NCBI GenBank assembly: GCA_029858565.1
Contig: JAOUEV010000041.1
Location: forward strand, 1 to 33,269
DNA from: Nitrospirota bacterium
Lineage (GTDB): Bacteria > Nitrospirota > UBA9217
Reading direction: 5' to 3'
DNA: 33,269 nt
Position 1 is the stretch's first letter. Each line of letters opens with the position of its first letter. The notes under the pieces are model-generated. The model was not told the DNA's origin, did not search any database, and was given only the letters and a program-made list of their open reading frames with translations. Of this stretch, positions 1-7,253 are shown piece after piece. A program made the translations under genes and the position numbers.

Positions 1-2
1 AC

Positions 3-296
3 GGCTATTCGGTCATCGAAGCGGTCGACGGAGAGAACGCCGTGCAGGTGTTCCGGGAGAACCAGGACCGCATCCAGCTCGTGCTGTGCGATCTGGTCAT
101 GCCCCGGATGAACGGGAAGGAGGCCGCCGACCGGATCAGGCAATTGCGCCCGGAGACCAAGATCATCTTCATGAGCGGCTACACCGCTGACATCATCGCC
201 CAGCAGGGGATCGTCGACCAGGAGATCCGGTTCATTTCCAAGCCGCTGAACTTCACCGAACTCTTCCGGATGATCAGGGCCGTTCTGGCGGCTTGA
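3..296 (+). CDS. Response regulator receiver domain, 5'-truncated
   Basis: The open frame enters from the left edge and ends at TGA 294-296, so only the C-terminal part of the protein is visible. It reads as a CheY-like receiver domain: VLCDLVMPRMNG carries the phospho-acceptor Asp with the usual MP.MNG loop, IIFMSGY holds the conserved Ser/Thr switch position, and ISKPLN holds the invariant Lys-Pro. The protein stops right after the domain with no output domain, so this is probably the receiver end of a hybrid sensor kinase or a stand-alone receiver. Target and signal cannot be seen. The GTG at 42 is internal, not the start. Confidence 0.85.
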   Translation, partial: GYSVIEAVDGENAVQVFRENQDRIQLVLCDLVMPRMNGKEAADRIRQLRPETKIIFMSGYTADIIAQQGIVDQEIRFISKPLNFTELFRMIRAVLAA

Positions 297-597
297 TTGA
301 GACACGAACAGGTCGTGGGTGAGATCATGGATGCGGTGGAGAACCTCTGTTAAATATCTGCTACGTTAATCCGAACCTGCCGTATCCCCCTTCCTATCGC
401 ACCAAGCCGATGTGCAAGAATCCGCTTTATCGAATATCGGATTTATGATATAGTCGCCGTGGTAAAGTTCTTCCTGTTAGTTAGCATATTGCTAAAGAGA
501 CCAAAAGTGCATGTTTCAAGCAGAAGATGTGAACATTACAGCATTACAGGCCTGACGTCTGACGGTCCCTGACGGTCCCTGGCAAGATTGAAGGAAC
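297..597. other. Non-coding stretch with short palindrome and duplication
   Basis: No convincing gene lies here. It marks the drop from GC-rich to AT-richer sequence. A perfect short palindrome, TTAGCA-TAT-TGCTAA, sits at 481-495, about 100 bases before the next gene, and could be an operator or a chance match. A 10-base direct duplication, GACGGTCCCT, occupies 561-580 just ahead of the next ribosome binding site. Confidence 0.5.
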
Positions 598-1413
598 GTG
601 AAGAATATGATGACAAATCTTCTTATAGTCTTGTTCTGTTTAGCCGCTGGTCTCTCGCTCGGCAATATCGCAGGTACATCAATGTCGATGGCCCTTGGAC
701 TTGATTTACCTGTGGGACCATACATCGGAGCCGTGATGGGCGGGGTACTTGGCCTGCTGTTTTCGCCACTCTTTCTCCTGAATAAAGTGCGCAGCAACGT
801 CTTCGAGATACTTGCTTTGTGTTTCTCGCTTGCTGTTCCAGTTGCCGTGATTTCTAGTCTCGCTCGGCAGCCATGGTTTTCAATCGGACTGACTTTAGCT
901 ACTGTGATTTCCGTCTACATCTTTGCATTATGGAGGGGCGATGACGGGGGCACTCCGTTGTCATCAAAAAAGAAGATTCTGTACGCTCCATTGGCCGCTG
1001 TCGTTCTTGCATCTTTCGCCGCGTATTGGTCAGAGTACAAAAGGCTTCCTGACGACGTTCCCACATTAATAGAAATGCTGGGCGATAATGATATGGGAGT
1101 ACATACAGACGCCGCACGAAAGCTGATGAAACGAGGAAAAGAACCTTTTCTAACCGCATTACATCATAAAAACCCAAATGTACGTGCGGTGGCGGCTCAC
1201 TCTCTAGGTCTTCTCCACGACCCATCAGTTCAGGATGTCTTAATAGAAACTTCTCGCGACGCTGATAAATATGTGCGCATGTGGGCCGCATTTTCACTCG
1301 GTCGGATAGGCGATAAAACAGCATTACCTACTTTACAGCTACTTGCTAAGGATCGCGAGGAGATCGTGCGCAGCTATGCGGCAGAATCCATTAAAGCGAT
1401 CCAACAGAAATAG
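598..1413 (+). CDS. Membrane protein with C-terminal HEAT repeats
   Basis: 271 residues if started at GTG 598. ATG codons at 607 and 610 sit at a better distance from the purine-rich AAGGAA at about 591-596, so the true start may be 3-4 residues in. Residues about 5-25, 40-62, 68-88 and 95-113 are hydrophobic membrane segments, with a further one near 128-143. From about residue 150 the protein turns soluble and shows two to three HEAT-like helical repeats (for example VRAVAAHSLGLLHDP and VRMWAAFSLGRIGD), typical of protein-docking surfaces. The exact role is unknown. GC is lower than in the downstream chromosome, which fits an acquired accessory gene. Confidence 0.8.
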   Translation: MKNMMTNLLIVLFCLAAGLSLGNIAGTSMSMALGLDLPVGPYIGAVMGGVLGLLFSPLFLLNKVRSNVFEILALCFSLAVPVAVISSLARQPWFSIGLTLATVISVYIFALWRGDDGGTPLSSKKKILYAPLAAVVLASFAAYWSEYKRLPDDVPTLIEMLGDNDMGVHTDAARKLMKRGKEPFLTALHHKNPNVRAVAAHSLGLLHDPSVQDVLIETSRDADKYVRMWAAFSLGRIGDKTALPTLQLLAKDREEIVRSYAAESIKAIQQK

Positions 1414-1452
1414 TATTAGTGCAAGTGAGGCAAAAGAAAGCATCTAACCTGA

Positions 1453-1469
1453 GCGTCCACAGCGACGCG
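1453..1469 (+). repeat. 17-bp direct repeat, copy 1
   Basis: GCGTCCACAGCGACGCG, itself a small hairpin (GCGTC/GACGC). It recurs with one base change at 2036-2052. The two copies bracket the small exported-protein gene at 1614-1961. Confidence 0.6.
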
Positions 1470-1506
1470 CCAGAATGCGGCGCGGGAGGACGCAGAGGGA
1501 CGCAGA

Positions 1507-1575
1507 GGGACGTTGTGTCCTCTGTTGACTTTTAGAACAAGATGGCAAACAAGTCCACTTCAGACACAACGTCCC
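1507..1575. repeat. Palindromic element ending GGGACGTTG/CAACGTCCC (copy 1)
   Basis: The arms 1507-1519 (GGGACGTTGTGTC) and 1563-1575 (GACACAACGTCCC) are perfect 13-base complements. After a 4/4 internal loop, 1524-1531 and 1551-1558 pair again with one mismatch, leaving a 19-base loop. This makes a long imperfect hairpin. It is preceded by a tandem GGACGCAGAG duplication at about 1491-1510. A second element with the same ends lies at 2738-2846. This looks like a REP/MITE-type non-autonomous element; that class call is inference. Confidence 0.65.
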
Positions 1576-1613
1576 CAAAGAATGTTCTGACCCGGGCGTT
1601 GAATGGAGAATCA

Positions 1614-1961
1614 ATGAGAACCATATATACATTGATAATAGCAATATTGTTTCTTCAATTATCATGTCAGCGGTTTTATGATGTGACTTTAAAGAATAAT
1701 TATTCACTGCCAATAGAGATTGAACTTTCGCAGTATCACGCAGCAAATTTTGATGGTACTAGGCCAGAATCATTTACTCAAAATTTATTACTTCGTGTAG
1801 AAAGAGTGGTAGTGCCTGCTTCAAAATCTATCACAGTTACATTTTATGATTCAGCAGGCGGTTTTTGGATTGCTTGGCGTGTGATTTCGCCTGAATCATT
1901 TATTAGCAAATCAGGAGTATTGGACTTAACAAAGAGTGAACAGAGTATTGAATTACCTTAG
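1614..1961 (+). CDS. Small exported protein, possible lipoprotein
   Basis: 115 residues when started at ATG 1614, which has GGAG at 1605-1608 in front. The frame stays open upstream to TTG/ATG codons near 1542, but that stretch is the palindromic element and carries no signal. The start MRTIYTLIIAILFLQLSC is a short basic N-terminus plus a hydrophobic core ending in Cys, like a type II signal peptide, though Gln at -3 is unusual for a lipobox. The remainder is a compact beta-rich-looking domain (YDVTLKNNYSLPIEIELS) without a family I recognise. Base composition is strikingly AT-rich (about one third GC), unlike the flanking chromosome, which points to horizontal acquisition. Flanked by the 17-bp repeat pair. 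Confidence 0.7.
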   Translation: MRTIYTLIIAILFLQLSCQRFYDVTLKNNYSLPIEIELSQYHAANFDGTRPESFTQNLLLRVERVVVPASKSITVTFYDSAGGFWIAWRVISPESFISKSGVLDLTKSEQSIELP

Positions 1962-2035
1962 TCTGCGGTACGTCGCACCGGGCCGGACCAAACCATCTAT
2001 TCGATGCAAATCTAGACCAAGGAGAAGTAGCAAAA

Positions 2036-2052
2036 GCGTCCACAGTGACGCG
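2036..2052 (+). repeat. 17-bp direct repeat, copy 2
   Basis: GCGTCCACAGTGACGCG, one substitution from the copy at 1453-1469. It lies in the short gap between the exported-protein gene and the next membrane-protein gene. Confidence 0.6.
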
Positions 2053-2086
2053 TGTGTTGGTCCACTAGCAACATTTGGAGACTTCG

Positions 2087-2698
2087 ATGAGTGTAGGTAC
2101 TGTTATTTTGGCGTGGTGGTTGCTTGTCGTATTTACTACGCCGTTTCTTATTCTTTTCTTTGGACCAGTGGTAGCCCGGAAGCTGTCTTCACGCAAACGC
2201 TACCTGTACAGCTCTCCTTTCTTTGTTGTCTTGGGGCTTTGCTTCACCCCGATATCACTTTCAGGGATCATAGCTGATCATATTGTACTCGGTGGTTCCG
2301 TAACCGCTCTATGCCTGCTCATCAGCGGGCCCAAAAGTAGAATGATCGGTTTCATGAGCATCGGATTGGTTGTTTTTATAGCAGTAGTTTCACTAGGTAC
2401 ACGTTTTGGGTTTCTATCAGGATTGATTGCAGGGGACATAGCGCAAGTTCCCACTCGTTCGATAGAATTAAACTCTGGTCGTATTGTAAATGTGCGCCCA
2501 GTGGGCTTGGTCACTCATGGGGGCGAAGAGGTATCTGTCATTCGTCGTATGCCTGTACTTCCTCTTGAAATCGAACTTGGACGTAAAACATTCTGGGATA
2601 ATAACTGCGCGAGTGGTGTCATTGACGCGCACGACGAGACAAATGGACATTCAACTATTATAACGTGCGATGGAATAGATGGATGGCGCGTTGATTAA
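2087..2698 (+). CDS. Membrane protein of unknown function
   Basis: 203 residues from ATG 2087, chosen because GGAG at 2077-2080 stands six bases upstream; a TTG at 2075 in frame is less likely. Hydrophobic segments at roughly residues 5-28, 42-63, 66-81 and 85-105 predict three or four membrane spans, followed by a soluble domain of about 85 residues with a Cys pair (NNCASG, ITCDG) that could form a disulfide if it faces the periplasm. I recognise no family. It is one of four same-strand small genes in the AT-richer island. Confidence 0.65.
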   Translation: MSVGTVILAWWLLVVFTTPFLILFFGPVVARKLSSRKRYLYSSPFFVVLGLCFTPISLSGIIADHIVLGGSVTALCLLISGPKSRMIGFMSIGLVVFIAVVSLGTRFGFLSGLIAGDIAQVPTRSIELNSGRIVNVRPVGLVTHGGEEVSVIRRMPVLPLEIELGRKTFWDNNCASGVIDAHDETNGHSTIITCDGIDGWRVD

Positions 2699-2737
2699 GA
2701 AAAGGCTGCCAGTCGGAATGCTAGTAGACTAACATAC

Positions 2738-2846
2738 GGGACGTTGATACTTGGCTGACCAATTGCTTGGTGACGCTGAGGCACGTTGGTTCCTACGGTG
2801 CTTTACTCCTTGATATATCACAATGCACTCTGAGAACCAACGTCCC
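2738..2846. repeat. Palindromic element ending GGGACGTTG/CAACGTCCC (copy 2)
   Basis: The outer ends GGGACGTTG (2738-2746) and CAACGTCCC (2838-2846) match those of the element at 1507-1575. A second left arm, ACGTTGGTTC at 2783-2792, is a perfect complement of GAACCAACGT at 2834-2843, so two alternative foldings share the right arm. Both copies are followed by CAAAG. Non-coding; no transposase is visible in the window. Confidence 0.6.
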
Positions 2847-2903
2847 AAAGTTTACGCTGTTCTTATCACAACACCGCCAGAGCGCGAACTGCCTTATTAA
2901 TTG

Positions 2904-2958
2904 CCATATATAGTGCCATATTAAATTATTGCATCATGCACTTAACTCATGGTAAAGT
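2904..2958 (+). promoter_or_regulatory. AT-rich control region of the brnT-brnA remnant
   Basis: A candidate promoter has -35 TTGCAT at 2929-2934 and -10 TAAAGT at 2953-2958 with an 18-base spacer, only seven bases before the ATG. A TGCCATAT direct repeat lies upstream (about 2903-2921), and TGCA-TCA-TGCA overlaps the -35. BrnTA modules repress themselves, so these repeats are plausible operator sites. This is inference from position and family. Confidence 0.35.
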
Positions 2959-2964
2959 AACACA

Positions 2965-3354
2965 ATGATAAAAGTTCACTTTGAATGGGACGATGAGAAA
3001 GACCGTGAAAACCAGGGAAAGCATGATGTTCCCTTTTCTCTTGCTCAGCAGGCCTTTGAGGAAATATCATCCGGATATACGGGGCCGGATATTGGCGGAA
3101 AGGAAGGAAGTTATATGAAGAGCAAAATTAAGTATACCGATGAACCGATGGGAAAACTGAAAGTCGTGAGTGATTTTCTACCTCCTCCTGAGCAGCTGGT
3201 CCTCAAGGAGGACAATGTCAAGGTGACGCTCGCCCTGAAGAAATCGAGCGTTGAATTCTTTAAGAAAGAGGCCAAAAAACATCACACATCCTATCAGAAG
3301 ATGATACGACAACTTGTCGATTGGTACACCTCTCATCATCAAAAGAGCGCCTAA
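2965..3354 (+). CDS. brnA: BrnT remnant fused in frame to BrnA-like antitoxin
   Basis: 129 residues. Residues 1-33 match the start of BrnT ribonuclease toxins (FEWDDEKDRENQGKHDVPFSLAQQAF), but the rest of the about 90-residue toxin, including the catalytic core and the SARKAT-like end, is absent. From Met51 (ATG 3115) the sequence is a complete BrnA-type antitoxin: a flexible N-terminal part and a ribbon-helix-helix-like tail (VKVTLALKKSSVEFFKKEA). ATG 3115 has its own ribosome binding site (AGGAAGG at about 3100-3106), so free antitoxin can be made whether or not the fusion is. In normal brnTA loci the toxin precedes the antitoxin in this order, so an in-frame internal deletion explains the arrangement. 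The stop codon lies inside an attC-like hairpin. Confidence 0.75.
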   Translation: MIKVHFEWDDEKDRENQGKHDVPFSLAQQAFEEISSGYTGPDIGGKEGSYMKSKIKYTDEPMGKLKVVSDFLPPPEQLVLKEDNVKVTLALKKSSVEFFKKEAKKHHTSYQKMIRQLVDWYTSHHQKSA

Positions 3355-3410
3355 CACCTCGTGTTGAGTCCCGCGCTCTGCAGCGCGGGGCTCAACGCGG
3401 CTCGTTAGTC
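3349..3410 (+). repeat. attC-like imperfect hairpin overlapping a stop codon
   Basis: GCCTAAC at 3349-3355 (fits RYYYAAC) contains the stop codon of the antitoxin gene. It faces GTTAGTC at 3404-3410 (one base off GTTRRRY). Between them, CTAAC/GTTAG pairs, a 5/5 unpaired spacer follows, then a 17-base stem (3361-3377 with 3382-3398, two wobbles) closes on a four-base loop. This order of R box, spacer, long stem and small size matches integron recombination sites. It is not a normal terminator, because a C-run rather than a T-run follows. No integrase is in the window. Confidence 0.45.
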
Positions 3411-3456
3411 GTCCCCCCCCTAGTGACTTCCCTCCCTACTTCCTGTACTATTCACT

Positions 3457-4644
3457 GTGCCTCTTTTCGAAAACATCATCCACGCTTCTTTCATTTCCCG
3501 CCCCAACCGCTTCGTTATCCTCTGCACGATCGAAGGCAAGGCCGTGCGCGCCTATCTCCCCAATCCCGGCAGGCTCTGGGAACTTCTGTTCCCGGGCACC
3601 AGGCTTGCGCTCGTCAAGTTCCCGCCATCTGCAGAGCGCAAGCTCAAGTACCTGGTCGTGGCTGTTGAACACAGCGGCCAGTGGATCATGCTGCATACGC
3701 ATCATACAAATACGGTTGCCCGCCAGTTGATCGAACAGAACCGTATCCCCGGACTCGAAGGCGCGGAGATCGTTCAAGCGGAATACAAGATCGGCCACAG
3801 CAGGTTCGACTTTCTGCTCAAAAAGGACAACAAGGAAGTCCTGCTTGAGGTCAAGTCCTGCACGCTCTTTCACCATACACTCGCAATGTTCCCTGACGCC
3901 ATCTCTGCCCGGGCCACCAGGTATCTTCTTGAACTGCAGGAACTGTCCCATAAGGGCTACACCACAGCGGTCCTGTTCGTTGTCCACTCTCCCCGCATGC
4001 AGTACTTCATGCCCGAACACCACACAGACCTGGAGTTCACCCAAACCCTTGCACAGGTCCGCAATGACGTGCTGGTAAGGGCGGTCTCGGTCGAATGGAA
4101 GGACGATCTCTCGCTCGGCACAGAGACCCGGAACCTCGTCATCCCCTGGGACCTGGTGGAGCGGGAAGCCCATGACAGCGGAAGCTATATCTTTGTTGTC
4201 AGACTGGAAAGGGACCGCGCCATCGAGATTGGGAGCATGGGAAAGGTGAAGTTCAGCAAGGGATTCTACTGCTATGTGGGCTCGGCAAAGCTGCACCTGA
4301 CCAAGCGGCTGGCCCGCCACCAGCGGATCACCAAGAAGCACCACTGGCATATAGACTACCTGCGACAGGAAGCGTCATTCCACGCGGCCATCGCCATACG
4401 CACGACCGCGGACCTGGAATGCGAGATCGCCGGTTCGCTTGAAAAGATCGCAGACTGGCAGGTGAAGGGATTCGGATGTTCCGATTGCCAATGCCCGACC
4501 CATCTCTTTGGCATGCAGAACGACCCGGTGCATGATAAAAAGTTCATTGAGATGCTGCTGGAGTTTAGGATGGGGAGAATGGAAAAAGAGCTGAGTGAAG
4601 GATTAGGACGGCAAAAAAGGATTAAGCTGCAAAACAAGGATTAA
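3457..4644 (+). CDS. sfsA: SfsA nuclease fused to DUF123 domain
   Basis: 395 residues. Residues 1-230 are SfsA (sugar fermentation stimulation protein family, nuclease-like fold): the N-terminal AYLPNPGRLWELLFPGT motif and a PD-(D/E)xK-type active site with Asp118, Glu131 and Lys133 (RFDFLL then LLEVKSC). Residues about 240-350 are a DUF123 domain (GIY-YIG related): GSYIFVVRL, GFYCYVGSA, HWHIDYL and a Cys/His end CSDCQCPTH. The join suggests a two-nuclease DNA/RNA enzyme; the biological role of neither half is settled. The GTG start has no clear ribosome binding site, but it gives the family's usual N-terminus. The last dozen or so codons (GRQKRIKLQNKD) are made of the 19-base tandem repeat that runs past the stop, so the tail is repeat-derived. 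Confidence 0.85.
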   Translation: MPLFENIIHASFISRPNRFVILCTIEGKAVRAYLPNPGRLWELLFPGTRLALVKFPPSAERKLKYLVVAVEHSGQWIMLHTHHTNTVARQLIEQNRIPGLEGAEIVQAEYKIGHSRFDFLLKKDNKEVLLEVKSCTLFHHTLAMFPDAISARATRYLLELQELSHKGYTTAVLFVVHSPRMQYFMPEHHTDLEFTQTLAQVRNDVLVRAVSVEWKDDLSLGTETRNLVIPWDLVEREAHDSGSYIFVVRLERDRAIEIGSMGKVKFSKGFYCYVGSAKLHLTKRLARHQRITKKHHWHIDYLRQEASFHAAIAIRTTADLECEIAGSLEKIADWQVKGFGCSDCQCPTHLFGMQNDPVHDKKFIEMLLEFRMGRMEKELSEGLGRQKRIKLQNKD

Positions 4645-4711
4645 ACTACAGGACAAGGATTAAACTGCAAAACAAGGACTAAGCTGCAACACAAGGATTA
4701 AACTACAACGC
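4598..4711 (+). repeat. Six tandem 19-bp units (AAGGATTAA...)
   Basis: Units start at 4598, 4617, 4636, 4655, 4674 and 4693, each exactly 19 bases, with a consensus beginning AAGGATTAAACTGCAAAAC. The first units are coding (end of the sfsA fusion) and the rest follow its stop. Nineteen is not a multiple of three, so the array was not shaped by coding constraint. Further AGGATTA copies trail to about 4750. Confidence 0.85.
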
Positions 4712-4748
4712 ACGGATTATAGGATTAGTGAAATTCAGGATTACAGGA

Positions 4749-4853
4749 CTAATCCCGCTTCTGCTAATCCTGCCTCTCCTGATCCTTCTTCACCTAATCC
4801 TGCCCCACCTAATCCTGCCGCTCCTAATCCCGCCTCTCCTAATCCTTACTTCC
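4749..4853 (+). repeat. Seven tandem 15-bp units (CTAATCCTGCC...)
   Basis: Units start every 15 bases from 4749 to 4839, with a consensus close to CTAATCCTGCCTCTC. The core TAATCCT is the complement of AGGATTA in the neighbouring 19-base array, so the two arrays can pair into long cruciform or hairpin structures. The last unit overlaps the stop codon of the convergent methyltransferase gene. Confidence 0.85.
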
Positions 4854-5421
4854 TCCCTGTTACCATACTATGAAACTTCAGCACAGGATGCTGCTTCACT
4901 TCCCTGAATCCCGCCTTCTCAATATCCCCAACGATCTCCTCAGCGGTAATACGGATGGTGACCGGCGGACCCATGGGCATGTCTTCCTTTTTCCAATCCA
5001 TCACCATCACCGTGCCGCCGGGCTTCAGAAGCCTGAAGGCCTCTTTCATCATCGCGTCCCGGTCCTCCAGCTCGTGGTGCAGGTTGATCATGTACACCAG
5101 ATCAGCGATATTGTCCGGGAGCGATACTTCTGATTCTTCCATCTTAAAGGGCTTCACGCGGTTCCGGAAGTCTTCGGGAATATGCGCTTCCAGCCAGTCA
5201 AGCATCTCCTGCTGCAGGTCGCAGGCATAGATCATGATCGCCGGGGACTTCCGCGCAAAGGGAATGGCAAAGAAGCCCGTGCCCGCGCCGATGTCGATCA
5301 GCACGCGGGGCTCCTTGAGACCAAGCTCCTTCCAGATCACATCGGGGTTCTCGCGGTCGAACCGCTCGGGGTTGTTCAGTTTGTCGATGCTCTTGGGGTC
5401 GAACTTCCTGTTCTCATGCAT
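4846..5421 (-). CDS. Class I SAM-dependent methyltransferase
   Basis: 191 residues. The Rossmann methyltransferase signature is clear: motif I VLIDIGAGTGFFAIPFA at residues 40-56 (SAM binding), an acidic motif II end (YACDLQQEMLDW, about 65-76), the post-II segment ADLVYMINLHHELED, and motif III LLKPGGTVMVMDWK. It resembles the Methyltransf_11/25 group that methylates small molecules or metalloids; the substrate cannot be told. An upstream AAGGAG lies ten bases before the ATG. It is convergent with the sfsA fusion and reads into the 15-base repeat array at its 3' end. Confidence 0.85.
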   Translation of the reverse strand: MHENRKFDPKSIDKLNNPERFDRENPDVIWKELGLKEPRVLIDIGAGTGFFAIPFARKSPAIMIYACDLQQEMLDWLEAHIPEDFRNRVKPFKMEESEVSLPDNIADLVYMINLHHELEDRDAMMKEAFRLLKPGGTVMVMDWKKEDMPMGPPVTIRITAEEIVGDIEKAGFREVKQHPVLKFHSMVTGRK

Positions 5422-5473
5422 CTGGCTCTTGCTCCTTCATAACGATCAAATTAAAAAATAGTGGCGTGAATAT

Positions 5474-5559
5474 TCTCGCGCAAAGCCGCAAAGGCGCAAA
5501 GGGAATTCTCAAAATCAGGAGCAGTTGCCTTATGCTTTTCTTTGCGGCTTTGCGCGAGA
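5474..5559. repeat. Palindromic CGCGCAAAGCCGCAAA repeat, copy A
   Basis: The 19-base arms TCTCGCGCAAAGCCGCAAA (5474-5492) and its exact complement (5541-5559) surround a 48-base spacer. The same palindrome occurs at 6908-7000, in the same orientation, on the other side of the alcohol dehydrogenase gene. Non-coding. Confidence 0.8.
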
Positions 5560-5623
5560 TGGCTTTTGTCTTTTCAGGTCCTGCTTATCTCACGGCCAGC
5601 CGCAAAACACGAAGGATGCTGTC

Positions 5624-6811
5624 TTAAAAGAACGCCCTATCCAGTATCCCGGTCACGTCCTTCACCGTCATCTTCGCGGGCGTGATCTTGTACAAGCCGC
5701 CCATGGTCTGGAAGGAATTCCTGGCCATTGCCGCGAACTCCTTCCGCTGAACGCCGTACTTGGACAGGCTCTCGTTCTCCAGCCCGATGTCCCGGATCAG
5801 CTTCCGGAGCGCCTTCACGAACGCGCCGGGCCGCTCCCGCTCCACCAGCCGGTCCATGTCAACGCCCATCACCCGGGCCAGGTCGATGAAGCGCTGCGGC
5901 ACGCGCTCGCTGAGCCAGGTGAAGTAGGACACCGACAGCATGGTGAGGCCCGCGCCGTGGGGCACCTCGGGATGGAACGCGCTGATGCTGTGCTCGATGG
6001 AGTGGTGGGAGATGCATCCGGACAGGGACTCGCAGATGCCCGCGCTGGTGCTTGCCCAGGCAAGCTTGGTGCGCGCGTCGAGATTGTCAGGCTGGCGCAC
6101 GGCCACGGGCAGATAGAGCGTGATCATGCCGGCCGATTCAAGGGCAAGCAGGTCGCTTGCCGGCTGGCTGCAGGTCGCCACATAGGCTTCCACGGCGTGG
6201 AAAAAGGCGTCCATGCCCGTGTGCGCGGTGATGTCCGGCGGCACGGTCAGCATCAGCTCGGGGTCCACGATCGAAAGTTTCGGATAGGTGTCGTCATTGC
6301 CCCAGCCGATCTTCTCCTTTGCTCCGCTCTTGGTGATCACGGTCCAGGGGTCCGACTCGGTGCCTGTGCCCGCGGTGGTCGGGATCGCCACGATCGGCAG
6401 GGCGCCCTTTTTCGGCTCCTTGCACTTGCCGGTGCCGCCGCAGATATAGTCCCAGTACCTGCCCGGGTTCTTGGCCAGCATGGCGATGCTCTTGGCGGAA
6501 TCGATGGTGCTGCCGCCGCCCAGGCCCACCACAAAATCGCAGTTCTTCCTTTTCGCGAGCTTTGCCCCCTCTTCCACATGCTCCGACAGCGGGTTGGGGT
6601 GGATCGCGTCATAGACCACGGCCGCCGTCTTGTTCTGGCGCAGGTACTTGAGCGTCCGGTCAAGATGGCCGGTCCTGCGCATGGCGCCTGACGCGCCGAT
6701 CACGACCAGGGCCTTTCTTCCGGGAAGATAGGGCGTGTCAGCCAGTTTCTTGAGCGACCCCGGGCCGAACTCGATCCGCGTGGGCATGTAAAAGGAAAAG
6801 CGTTTTATCAT
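5624..6811 (-). CDS. Iron-containing alcohol dehydrogenase
   Basis: 395 residues from the ATG at 6811, which is preceded by AGGAGG; the frame extends 20 codons further upstream but without a better site. Group III (Fe-ADH) family: nucleotide-binding GGGSTIDSAK at residues 98-107, TTAGTGTESDPW at 145-156, and metal ligands read by eye as Asp201 and His205 in GMDAFFHAVEAY, then His270 and His285 (PHG). It should interconvert an alcohol and an aldehyde with NAD(P)H in the cytoplasm; the substrate is unknown. The gene stands alone on its strand, with a palindromic repeat of the same family on each side. Confidence 0.9.
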   Translation of the reverse strand: MIKRFSFYMPTRIEFGPGSLKKLADTPYLPGRKALVVIGASGAMRRTGHLDRTLKYLRQNKTAAVVYDAIHPNPLSEHVEEGAKLAKRKNCDFVVGLGGGSTIDSAKSIAMLAKNPGRYWDYICGGTGKCKEPKKGALPIVAIPTTAGTGTESDPWTVITKSGAKEKIGWGNDDTYPKLSIVDPELMLTVPPDITAHTGMDAFFHAVEAYVATCSQPASDLLALESAGMITLYLPVAVRQPDNLDARTKLAWASTSAGICESLSGCISHHSIEHSISAFHPEVPHGAGLTMLSVSYFTWLSERVPQRFIDLARVMGVDMDRLVERERPGAFVKALRKLIRDIGLENESLSKYGVQRKEFAAMARNSFQTMGGLYKITPAKMTVKDVTGILDRAFF

Positions 6812-6907
6812 GGCTTCCTCCTGGTTGAATTGACGACTGGTGCAGTATTCCGCCTGCTTGAGGGAAATCAATTCACATAAAATCGTCCTAAATCAAAAAG
6901 CATATTT

Positions 6908-7000
6908 TCGCGCAAAGCCGCAAAGTCGCAAAGGAAGGCAATAGAAAAGTCCTTGTTCTGGTTTTTAATCTACTTTGCGCCTTTGCGGCTTTGCGCGAGA
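6908..7000. repeat. Palindromic CGCGCAAAGCCGCAAA repeat, copy B
   Basis: The arms 6908-6933 and 6973-6998 pair over 26 bases with one mismatch, around a 39-base spacer. The core is the same as copy A at 5474-5559. Both end in GCGCGAGATG. It fills much of the 442-base gap between the alcohol dehydrogenase and the giant fusion gene; the rest of that gap holds the promoter region near 7121-7170. Confidence 0.8.
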
Positions 7001-7120
7001 TGCCGTTGTGGTCGTTTTTTGCTTCCGGTGTTGTTCCGATCGAGACCTGTTGGTCCTGAGCACAGTTTTCCTATGGATACTTTTGATTGTAGCAGAATAC
7101 CTCACGTACTGCGACAGGAA

Positions 7121-7170
7121 GATGTCCGGAACATCTTGACATGACCTCAACCGGGGAAATCTGTTATAAT
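7121..7170 (+). promoter_or_regulatory. Extended -10 promoter and palindrome before the giant fusion
   Basis: A perfect TATAAT at 7165-7170 carries the TG extension (TGTTATAAT). A consensus TTGACA at 7136-7141 is 23 bases away, too far for normal sigma-70 use, so the extended -10 probably drives transcription. GATGT-CCGGA-ACATC at 7121-7135 is a palindrome next to the TTGACA and could bind a dimeric repressor. Confidence 0.5.
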
Positions 7171-7253
7171 TTGTTTAAGAGACAGAAGTCCTCCCTTTTT
7201 CCCGATCAACAGCACCTGCGACATATCAGCAACGTTCATCAAGGAGCCTCTGC